Source of the DNA: Gemmatimonadota bacterium
Lineage (GTDB): Bacteria; 4572-55; J002
Direction: 5' to 3'
DNA: 38,226 nucleotides
Assembly (NCBI GenBank): GCA_003697105.1
Contig: RFFQ01000136.1
Location: 1 to 38,226 of the forward strand
Positions 17,020 to 24,407 of the stretch are shown one piece after another; position 1 is the first letter of the stretch, and every line of letters starts with the position of its first letter. Position numbers and translations under genes: made by a program. The notes beneath the pieces were generated by a model. That model did no database searches, had not been told where the DNA came from, and saw nothing but the letters and a program-made list of their open reading frames with translations.

Positions 17020-18788
17020 CCGATTTGTACTCCTTCTGAAGGATATTGGTAGGTTTCAATAACATGTTTTTGTCCGATAGCCAGCGCCAGGGTAAATGGG
17101 CCCACCCGCCCCAAAAACATCGTCAGCGTGATCAACAATTTTCCAAAGGTACTTAACTGTGCCGTGATACCGGTACTTAAGCCGACGGTTCCCACGGCGG
17201 AAACCGTCTCAAACATCAGTTGGATGGGGCGAATGTGGTGTTCGGTGACCGTCAGCAGGAACGAGACAGACATCACAATGGCGAGATACATGGTGATCAC
17301 TACCAATGCCTGATATAGAACGGTGCTGGGGATCGTCCGCCGGAACAGTTCTAAGCGGGTTTTGCCTTGCGAGGCAGAAATCACCGTTGCGATCAAAATG
17401 CCAATGGTGGTCACTTTGATTCCGCCGGCAGTTGAACCCGGTGCCCCGCCAATAAACATCAACATCATGCCCAATACGAGTGTGGAATCGTGTAAATGGG
17501 CAAAATCAACCGTATTAAATCCAGCCGTCCGAAAGGTGACCGATTGAAAGACGGAGGCTATTATTTTCTCGCCAGTGGAAAGATTTGCCAAGGAGTAATG
17601 ATACTCCAATGCAAAAAAGAGACACGCACCCGAGACCAACAGGATGGCGGAAATGAGCAAGACCAAGCGGGTTTGCACCTTCAATTGGGGGGTCGTGTAG
17701 GACGGTGAACGAAAGAACACTTCACCCAAATTGCGTAACGTACCAAACCCCAACCCCCCGGTAATAATTAACAGGCACACAACCCCGTTGACCGGCACAT
17801 GCGAAACCGTGGACATCAAGCTATCGGAAAACGTGGAAAACCCGGCATTGCAAAACGCTGAAATAGCATGGAACATCGCCACATACAGCGCTTCAGTCGG
17901 TGGTAACACCGCTACCCAACTCCAATAGAGAAAAAACGTCCCCGCCAGCTCTATCGCGAATGTGGTAAGGATGATCATCCGCAACATACTGCCTAACATC
18001 GAAAGATTTTCAACACTTATCACATCTCTGAGGAGAACCCGCTCCCGCCCACTTAGGCGAAGCCCGAAAATAAGCGTGAAAAAAGAGGTGATGGTCATAA
18101 TGCCTAACCCGCCGATCTGGATCAGCCCCAAAATAATCAACTGTCCAAAACGGGTAAACGCGGTTGCCGTATCCACCACGATTAATCCGGTGACACAGAC
18201 CGCGGAGGTTGCCGTGAAAAACGCATCTATCAAGCGAATTGAACCGGTAGTGGCTTTGGGCAACATCAATAACCCCGTACCAATTAAAATGAGCCCCCCA
18301 AAACCCGTCAACATGAATTGCGCCGGCGACACTCCGATTTGAGTAATCCGTTGGTTGAGTTTGATAAACCCAAAAATGAGATTACCCACAATGTAAAATT
18401 GAATCACCACTAGGTATAGTTTGGTCAAATATACCGGTTTGAACAGGAGATACAGTTCCGGGAAGATCGGTTTGTATAGCAACAAATCAATCATCACAAA
18501 TTGGATAACCAACAGAGCTCCTAGAACATATTTCACTAAATTTGTGCGGACATAATGCCAGCGCTGACGCCGGACGATTAACTGCACCAGCAGGTCCGTC
18601 AGGAAAATCATCCCAACCAGTACATCGATGAATTCAAGAGTGAGCCGCGTTACCGGTGATAAATAAAATCCGTAATCCAACAAGAGAGAAATGAGCGCCA
18701 CCAATGCCGCTAAAATAAGCACCTGACGCGAAATACGGATGGTGCGCTCTTCAATATGGGCGGGAATAACTGAGTTTAAGGGGATCAT
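17016..18788 (-). CDS. ktrB: KtrB/TrkH-type K+ transporter with N-terminal membrane extension
   Basis: This 590-residue transporter has four M1-P-M2 repeats. The selectivity-filter segments are visible as SAVCVTGL (195-202), AFCNAGF (311-317), VTFRTAGF (417-424) and AVGTVGL (531-537), and the conserved GGAPGSTAGGIKVTT is at 447-461. The family is usually about 440-490 residues. Here the conserved core starts near residue 150 and is preceded by about four extra membrane segments with the loop RRQRWHYVRTN at 73-83. It overlaps the genes on both sides by ATGA, linking it tightly to KtrA and to the propeller lipoprotein. The transported ion may be K+ with Na+ coupling, as in KtrAB. The extension is unexplained. 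Confidence 0.93.
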   Translation of the reverse strand: MIPLNSVIPAHIEERTIRISRQVLILAALVALISLLLDYGFYLSPVTRLTLEFIDVLVGMIFLTDLLVQLIVRRQRWHYVRTNLVKYVLGALLVIQFVMIDLLLYKPIFPELYLLFKPVYLTKLYLVVIQFYIVGNLIFGFIKLNQRITQIGVSPAQFMLTGFGGLILIGTGLLMLPKATTGSIRLIDAFFTATSAVCVTGLIVVDTATAFTRFGQLIILGLIQIGGLGIMTITSFFTLIFGLRLSGRERVLLRDVISVENLSMLGSMLRMIILTTFAIELAGTFFLYWSWVAVLPPTEALYVAMFHAISAFCNAGFSTFSDSLMSTVSHVPVNGVVCLLIITGGLGFGTLRNLGEVFFRSPSYTTPQLKVQTRLVLLISAILLVSGACLFFALEYHYSLANLSTGEKIIASVFQSVTFRTAGFNTVDFAHLHDSTLVLGMMLMFIGGAPGSTAGGIKVTTIGILIATVISASQGKTRLELFRRTIPSTVLYQALVVITMYLAIVMSVSFLLTVTEHHIRPIQLMFETVSAVGTVGLSTGITAQLSTFGKLLITLTMFLGRVGPFTLALAIGQKHVIETYQYPSEGVQIG

Positions 18789-19735
18789 AGCGTCGAGGCA
18801 GGGATTTGACTTTTAACAACCGTCCCATCCGCCGTGCCGAAGATGAGAAAATCAGCACCATCCACTGCTAAAGCGGTGATATGCGGTTCATTACTGGATT
18901 CTCCGGTGCTAATCTCCGACCACGTCGTACCCTCATCATGGGAGATACGTAAACCTGTTGTACCCCCGGCAACAATACGGTGCGAATCGAGCACCAAAAA
19001 CGCATAGACGGCAATTCCGGCATGGACATGCTCCCACGTATCTCCCCCATCCGAGGAGCGATGGATACCTTGTGAAGAGCCGGCTAAAACGATGCCGGTC
19101 GCCGGGGAACAAAAGGCATTCGCCTCAATATGTGTCAAATATGTCCAGCCAGTACAAACCCCCTCCGTACAATCATTTCCTGAACGAAAAATACCATGAC
19201 CGGGGGAACTGAACAGCACTTGATTTTGCGAATTAATCCACATCGCACGCACCGAAATATCGCTTAACCCGATAGGAGCGGCAGGCACCCATGTATAACC
19301 CGTATCGGTACTCTGAAAAATATCCCCGCTCGCCGTACCAGCCAGCAGATGTCCGGCAGAATTAAGCACCAACGCCGTCACCGCCGTAAATTGAGCAGAA
19401 CCTGCCTCCCGCCACGTCTTATACGGCGGCACCGCCGCATATAAACCCGTCTGCGTACCCACAAACAGGTCCGGACCCGGTATCTGCATCACCGCACGAA
19501 CATCCCACAGCGAATCTCCCCAAACCTCCCATGCCGGAGCCTCTGGGTGATAAAAAAGACCTTCCGCGGTACCAACCAGTAATGCCCCATCATTCAAGAT
19601 GGTCAACGTCTGTACCGGCGGTAGTTCGGTGGTAAGCGGTTCCCATAAACGGGATTCGTCACGGGCATCACAGCCCGTGAGTAGCCCCAGTATCACACAT
19701 AGCCGGATCAAGACATCACATCGTATTCGCCTCAT
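18785..19735 (-). CDS. Asp-box beta-propeller lipoprotein
   Basis: This is a 316-residue lipoprotein when started at the ATG at 19733-19735, which has AGGAG seven bases upstream (19743-19747). An in-frame TTG further upstream gives six more residues but has no such site. The lipobox GLLTGC puts the lipidated Cys at residue 22, with Asp at +2, which in E. coli retains lipoproteins in the inner membrane. Three Asp-box (BNR) motifs are visible: STDTGYTW (142-149), SSDGGDTW (227-234) and SHDEGTTW (265-272). Repeated blades such as ALLVGTAEGLFYH and HLLAGTASGDIFQ indicate a sialidase/Ycf48-like propeller, probably a binding platform rather than an enzyme. Its stop overlaps the ktrB start (ATGA), so it is coupled to the K+ transporter. 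Confidence 0.85.
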   Translation of the reverse strand: MRRIRCDVLIRLCVILGLLTGCDARDESRLWEPLTTELPPVQTLTILNDGALLVGTAEGLFYHPEAPAWEVWGDSLWDVRAVMQIPGPDLFVGTQTGLYAAVPPYKTWREAGSAQFTAVTALVLNSAGHLLAGTASGDIFQSTDTGYTWVPAAPIGLSDISVRAMWINSQNQVLFSSPGHGIFRSGNDCTEGVCTGWTYLTHIEANAFCSPATGIVLAGSSQGIHRSSDGGDTWEHVHAGIAVYAFLVLDSHRIVAGGTTGLRISHDEGTTWSEISTGESSNEPHITALAVDGADFLIFGTADGTVVKSQIPASTL

Positions 19736-19745
19736 ATAACAGCTC

Positions 19746-22019
19746 CTATTCAATTTTAATCACGACGACGGTCACATCATCAAAGGGATCGGTATCCCCG
19801 ATGAAAGCTTCCACATCATCCAAAATATACTGCAATATGTCATCCGCGGTAGCGGAGGCATCATGGGTTTCTAAGAGGGAGATAAGACGGTGAATCGAAT
19901 AAGGTTCCCGTTGAGGATTCATGGCATCCTCTAGCCCGTCGGTAGTGAGAACAATCACATCCCCAGCCTTTAGGGTAAACGTTGTCTGATCATAATCGCG
20001 GGTTTTCAAGTTGCTGAAGGGCAGGCGAAATTGGGTAGCGGGAAGTTCCTGACAGACACCATCGCGGATGAGCAAGGGATACGGTACACCGGCAAGGGCA
20101 TAAGTCAACTGATGATCATTTGTATCAACCAAAAAATAACCCGCCGCCACAAACATCCCCTTTTGCAAATCGGGCGCAATCCAGCGACGGGTTGCATTCA
20201 CCACATCCACCGGAATCATTTTTTCGGAAGCTTGTGCCCGGAACACACTGCGGGTAGTCGCCATGATCAAGGCGCCGGGGATTCCTTTTCCGGCAACATC
20301 GCCAATAATCACCCCCAGCCGCTGGGTATTGTCGGAAAAGGTCACAAAGTCATAAAAATCACCCCCGACTTGGGTCGCGGCAATAGACGCCCCTGCCACC
20401 TGACATCCGGCAATGTGAGGGCTATGCGAGGGTAGAAGCCCTACTTGAATTTGATGGGCAATTTCCAGTTCCTGTTGCAAACGCATCTGTACTGCCACTT
20501 CCGCATGAAGACGAGCATATCCTAAAGCCAGCGCCGCCTGACGTCCCAGTTGGTGCAACAAGTCAAGATCATCCGCAATAAAATTTCGACCCTGATGAGT
20601 AGCACCTAAGTTGAGCATTCCCACCACGTTGGAATTGGCGATCAAGGGTACGCAAAGCGTTATATCCTGGGGGCGGAGGTGCTTCACTTCCTCAGGATGC
20701 ACACCGCAAAAATTAAGTTTGCGTAATTCCACGATCCGCGTGGGATAATCAACATCAATTAACCAATTGATAAACGCCTCATTGGGTTGGAAAAACGCCC
20801 CATCATCACTCACAAATTCCCGCGAATAGGGGCTCCGTAACCACAACCGCACATGCGACAGTTGCAACGCTTGGCGGAGTTGATCCACTAACATCGCTTG
20901 GAGGGTATCGATTTCAATGGCGCCCTGTAATTTTTCCGTCAATTGAGCAATCGCCTGCTGGTAGGCGATCCGGTGACGGTAGATCGTCCGATTGACCAGA
21001 TTTTGTGCCTCTTGGCGTAAAGGATTAAATAGATAGACCAATATCACCGTGGTAATAATTGGTACCAGTTCGTGATCCGAGCCGGTAAAACGGGTAACTA
21101 GCCACGCCATGCTGGTGGAAATTCCCAAAAAGAGCAAGATGATCAGTCCGGTCAGAACGCCATACACCAAACTGCGCTTGATGATCAAATCCACATCCAT
21201 CAAGCGGTATTTGAAAATGGCAAACGCAAACGAAACCGGCAATGCCACCATGCCCAAATAACCGATGTTCCAAATCGGGTCCAAATCAAAGAAAAGGTCC
21301 ATCAAAAACAGCAGACCACTGGTACCAAAACCGATTCCTGCCCCCCACATCACCCAGCGGAGTTGGCTGCGGATTTCCATATCCGGTTGGCGCTTATAAT
21401 TCCACGCAATAAAATAAATACCCGACCAAATCCCCAGTCCGGTCAAAATCCAGATTACCCAACCGGTGACATACGTGTGCCAATAGTAACTTGAGCCAAA
21501 GACAGACCCCAAAATCTGGGTATCAAAAATAGCATTACTGCCTAAAATAATCGTCACCCCAACAAACAGGGCATCGATTATCCCCAAACCGGTTAAGATG
21601 CGTTTAGCGTTTTTGAGATAGGCTGGGGTGATGGGAGGAGACGGAAATCGATAAAACAACACGGCAAACAGAAAGGCAGATAGCACCAACCCCACCCGTT
21701 GTATCACGTAGATATAAAATTGCCATAGCGGTGGGTGTGCCGTAAACGGGAGCGGAAAGATAATCACCGGCAAATGAAAGAGAGAAAACACAAAGCAGAA
21801 GAGAAAAAAAAGCCGTGAAGCGTTTTCATCTGGACGGAACCATAGGACAAGCGTACCGATGCAGAACGTCATCACCGCCACCGTGGTAAAACTACTCCGG
21901 ATCAACGTTTGTCCAATGGATGATACTTCCACGACACTGTAAATCCCAACCCCCGTATACACCGTGAAGAGGGTGATTATCGTGATCAGAATCAACCGTA
22001 TGGGATGAAAAACGTTCAT
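19746..22019 (-). CDS. membrane GAF-SpoIIE (PP2C-type) serine phosphatase
   Basis: This 757-residue protein has about eight or nine N-terminal membrane segments (roughly 8-330) ending in YRLMDVDLIIKRSLVYG, a layout also seen in some sensor kinases. A linker (FNPLRQEAQNLVNRTIYRHR) leads to a GAF domain (about 375-505) and a C-terminal SpoIIE/RsbU-type phosphatase domain (about 530-757). Metal-binding and core motifs of the PP2C fold are visible: GGDFYDF, GDVAGKGIPGALIMA, TTDGLEDAMN and DPFDDVTVVV. Such enzymes dephosphorylate Ser/Thr residues, classically on anti-sigma-factor antagonists, but no anti-sigma or antagonist gene is nearby. The start has only a weak upstream GGA. The gene is 10 bases upstream of the propeller lipoprotein and heads the operon with ktrBA. 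Confidence 0.92.
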   Translation of the reverse strand: MNVFHPIRLILITIITLFTVYTGVGIYSVVEVSSIGQTLIRSSFTTVAVMTFCIGTLVLWFRPDENASRLFFLFCFVFSLFHLPVIIFPLPFTAHPPLWQFYIYVIQRVGLVLSAFLFAVLFYRFPSPPITPAYLKNAKRILTGLGIIDALFVGVTIILGSNAIFDTQILGSVFGSSYYWHTYVTGWVIWILTGLGIWSGIYFIAWNYKRQPDMEIRSQLRWVMWGAGIGFGTSGLLFLMDLFFDLDPIWNIGYLGMVALPVSFAFAIFKYRLMDVDLIIKRSLVYGVLTGLIILLFLGISTSMAWLVTRFTGSDHELVPIITTVILVYLFNPLRQEAQNLVNRTIYRHRIAYQQAIAQLTEKLQGAIEIDTLQAMLVDQLRQALQLSHVRLWLRSPYSREFVSDDGAFFQPNEAFINWLIDVDYPTRIVELRKLNFCGVHPEEVKHLRPQDITLCVPLIANSNVVGMLNLGATHQGRNFIADDLDLLHQLGRQAALALGYARLHAEVAVQMRLQQELEIAHQIQVGLLPSHSPHIAGCQVAGASIAATQVGGDFYDFVTFSDNTQRLGVIIGDVAGKGIPGALIMATTRSVFRAQASEKMIPVDVVNATRRWIAPDLQKGMFVAAGYFLVDTNDHQLTYALAGVPYPLLIRDGVCQELPATQFRLPFSNLKTRDYDQTTFTLKAGDVIVLTTDGLEDAMNPQREPYSIHRLISLLETHDASATADDILQYILDDVEAFIGDTDPFDDVTVVVIKIE

Positions 22020-22103
22020 AACGTGGTATCCAAATGGAGTATATAATCGGAATGCCGAAACTTATGATAAAATGGTGGTAGATTCAACCTTTTTTTGGCG
22101 GCA

Positions 22104-22134
22104 TAAAAAAACCGCGAATCGGCAGATTCACGGT
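22104..22134 (-). terminator. rho-independent terminator of the metacaspase operon
   Basis: On the minus strand a 10-base stem (ACCGTGAATC with GATTCGCGGT, one G-U pair) closes a 4-base loop and is followed by seven T residues. It lies about 25 bases after the stop of the receiver-kinase gene and before the phosphatase operon, so it separates two operons on the same strand. Confidence 0.88.
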
Positions 22135-22158
22135 AACATCGTCGGATGAAATACAGCG

Positions 22159-23265
22159 TCAATCCATTTTCCGCCGGAGCCAGATGGTGACACAGGTTTG
22201 ACCTTCTGCGGGGTTGGAAATCTGCAATTTGCCCTCGTGCAATTCAAGCAACCGCTTGGCAATAGTTAAACCTAAACCAGAGCCTTGTTGTTCGTGCTGA
22301 CCTCGTTTGAATTGCATGAATGCTCCAATGTTGGCAATCTGATCCGGTGTCATACCCACACCTTGATTTGTGATTTGGCAGATGTACCACTCGTCTTCCA
22401 ACCACGACTGAATGATCACGTTTGTACCCTCACTGGAAAAATCAAAGGCATTTTTGACCAGTTCTTCCATGACTTTAGTCATACCTTCTTCACTGATCAT
22501 CACCCCACCATTGACCAGTCGGAGTTCCAAATCATGGGGGCGCTTAAATTGGGTGGCTTTCCGCTGAGCGATATATTGAATAATTGTTGCCGCATTGGAA
22601 ACACTCAATTTACAGAGTTCCCGGCGCTTTTCCGGGTCACTAAACATCAATTCCACTTTGGCATATAACTCATAATTTTGGATTAAGCGATACAGCCGTT
22701 GCGCACCCTTGCGGATCATCCCTGCAACTTTTTTGACCTTTTGATCATCTTCTGGGTTCTGCAATTCTCCGGCTAATAAAAAATCGGTTCCGGTAATGAT
22801 TGCCGTCAAAGGAGTGCGTAATTCATGGGGGAGGGCATAGCCAATATTATCGCGCAGGGTTTTTAATTTTTTTTCATTCAAGATATTTAGCGCTTCTTGC
22901 TTTTGGAACCGGGCATGTATCGATTGCAACAATTCCTTGAAACGAAAGGGTTTTGTCAGATAATCATCTCCGCCCATACTCATTCCCTTGCGAATATCCG
23001 CTTTGCTATCTTTGGCGGTCAGAAAAATAAAGGGAATTGCCGCCGTAACAACATTCCGGCGGAGATAATCCCGAAACTTGTAACCGTTCATTTTCGGCAT
23101 CATCACATCACAGATAACCAAATCCGGTAACTGTCGATTGACATATTCAATTGCCTCATCACCATCACAAGCCGTAATGACCTCAAAACCTTCTCGCTCA
23201 AGCCCCTTGCGCAACACTTCCCGGATGGTGGCATCATCATCAACAACAAGAATCGATTTCGACAT
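22159..23265 (-). CDS. soluble receiver-histidine kinase fusion
   Basis: This 368-residue protein has an N-terminal receiver domain (about 4-120; Asp10-11, phosphoacceptor Asp53 in ICDVMMP, Thr83, Lys105) joined to a histidine kinase. The kinase shows the H-box LPHELRTPLTA with His147, the N-box ELVKNAFDFS (268-277), a G1-like NQGVGMTP (300-307) and the G2 box GSGLGLTIAKRL (328-339). No membrane segment or PAS domain is present, so it is cytoplasmic and probably takes its input through the receiver. The start has AAGAGG four bases upstream. It is the last gene of the operon headed by the metacaspase lipoprotein and is followed by a strong terminator. A phosphorelay with the separate receiver protein of the same operon is plausible. 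Confidence 0.93.
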   Translation of the reverse strand: MSKSILVVDDDATIREVLRKGLEREGFEVITACDGDEAIEYVNRQLPDLVICDVMMPKMNGYKFRDYLRRNVVTAAIPFIFLTAKDSKADIRKGMSMGGDDYLTKPFRFKELLQSIHARFQKQEALNILNEKKLKTLRDNIGYALPHELRTPLTAIITGTDFLLAGELQNPEDDQKVKKVAGMIRKGAQRLYRLIQNYELYAKVELMFSDPEKRRELCKLSVSNAATIIQYIAQRKATQFKRPHDLELRLVNGGVMISEEGMTKVMEELVKNAFDFSSEGTNVIIQSWLEDEWYICQITNQGVGMTPDQIANIGAFMQFKRGQHEQQGSGLGLTIAKRLLELHEGKLQISNPAEGQTCVTIWLRRKMD

Positions 23266-23273
23266 AGCGCCTC

Positions 23274-24017
23274 TTACTCAACTTGGGTGACCGTATAAGA
23301 CGCAACGGCTTCAAATGATTTTCCATTCACCAAATCATCCAGTGAATAGCGCCAATGTGCCATATTCCCGAAAACCTCACTGGCGTTACCCCCCTGAATT
23401 TTGTGCGGTAAAATCAAATCAAAAGAATATTCAAACCCATCCATCATCTGGATCACCATCTGTCGAAGGGTTTCGTGCATCTGCTGGTTGGTTGGAGACA
23501 GACCGGAATCCGGTGTGGCATGGCTCAGGCGGTCATTGCCAAACCGTACCTGTTCGCGGTAAGTAAACGTTTGCCCGGCGTGTTCATACATTACCTGAAA
23601 TAATGCCGGTTGGTTTTCAACCATCTCGCCGGATTCTTTATCACAGGCTTCCAAACGGGTCAAGGCGGTAATCATGGAATCAACCGTTGTAAAGGTTTGG
23701 GAAAGCGTATAAACCGCATTCTTCCCCCGGACTTCCGAAGAAAATCGCCAACCCAAATCATGATAACATTGGGAGTCCAAATTGCCTAAAATATCGGTGG
23801 TGTGTGAGTCTGGTGTCCCGGCGGAATCGTCCGCCGCCAACTGTTGTGCCATTGCTTGTAACTGGTAAACCGTCTGCTCCGGAATGATCAGTTGGATTTC
23901 CCGATAGACGGACTGATCGGGATAAATATGTGTCCGAACATGCAGTTGGTAACACCCATTGGCGATCACCAACAACCCCATCCAAAACAGGACAAATACA
24001 GAACGAATTCCCCGCAT
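23274..24017 (-). CDS. lipoprotein of unknown function
   Basis: This 247-residue protein has a signal peptide with the lipobox VIANGC (lipidated Cys22) and Tyr at +2, which in E. coli would direct it to the outer membrane. I do not recognise the mature domain. It starts with beta-type segments (LHVRTHIYPDQSVYREIQLIIP) and includes a helical, polar stretch (about 50-70, VYQLQAMAQQLAADDSAG). It ends with IQGGNASEVFGNMAHWRYSL and a strand VASYTVTQVE. The pattern loosely resembles small periplasmic lipoproteins that ask for a folded beta domain, but no motif can be named. It begins four bases after the receiver gene and ends eight bases before the receiver-kinase gene, so it belongs to the metacaspase operon and may be a sensor or partner in the envelope. 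Confidence 0.82.
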   Translation of the reverse strand: MRGIRSVFVLFWMGLLVIANGCYQLHVRTHIYPDQSVYREIQLIIPEQTVYQLQAMAQQLAADDSAGTPDSHTTDILGNLDSQCYHDLGWRFSSEVRGKNAVYTLSQTFTTVDSMITALTRLEACDKESGEMVENQPALFQVMYEHAGQTFTYREQVRFGNDRLSHATPDSGLSPTNQQMHETLRQMVIQMMDGFEYSFDLILPHKIQGGNASEVFGNMAHWRYSLDDLVNGKSFEAVASYTVTQVE

Positions 24018-24021
24018 AGGC

Positions 24022-24396
24022 TCACTCTGGTGATGATTTCAACTGTTTGTGGAGCGCCGCGATTAGCACCCGCCCCGAAACCGGTTTTACCAGATAATCA
24101 TCAGCGGTCAGTGCGAACCCTTTGCGGATGTCCTGACGGGTGGCTTTCGCAGTCAGAAAAATAAACGGCACCGTAGCCATCGGTTCATAGGCGCGAATTT
24201 CTCGCAAGACCGCATAGCCATCGGCGCGCGGGAGCATAATATCACAGATAATGGCATCGGGGCAATGTTCTTTTGCCATTTTGATCCCCTCTTCGCCATC
24301 CATTGCTTTCAAGACCTCAAATCCGGCAAGACGCAGTTGTTCCTCCAGCACCCGCAGGGTAAACACTGCATCTTCAATCACTAACACACGTGGCAT
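24022..24396 (-). CDS. receiver-only response regulator
   Basis: This 124-residue protein is a lone CheY-like receiver domain with all key residues: Glu8-Asp9, phosphoacceptor Asp52 in ICDIMLP, Thr82 in FLTAK and Lys104 in LVKPV. There is no output domain. It is similar to the receiver half of the kinase two genes downstream (shared PFIFLTAK, IRKG, DDYL.KP), suggesting that they arose by duplication. The ribosome-binding site is weak, and the start lies 11 bases after the metacaspase stop, so translation is probably coupled. It could pass phosphoryl groups to or from the receiver-kinase. Confidence 0.92.
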   Translation of the reverse strand: MPRVLVIEDAVFTLRVLEEQLRLAGFEVLKAMDGEEGIKMAKEHCPDAIICDIMLPRADGYAVLREIRAYEPMATVPFIFLTAKATRQDIRKGFALTADDYLVKPVSGRVLIAALHKQLKSSPE

Positions 24397-24407
24397 GAGC
24401 TGACTAT

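Noticed and set aside
22020-22103. A promoter for the phosphatase-Ktr operon around TATACT upstream of 22019
   Set aside because: A -10-like box is present but no acceptable -35 at 16-18 bases; left uncalled although a promoter must exist nearby.
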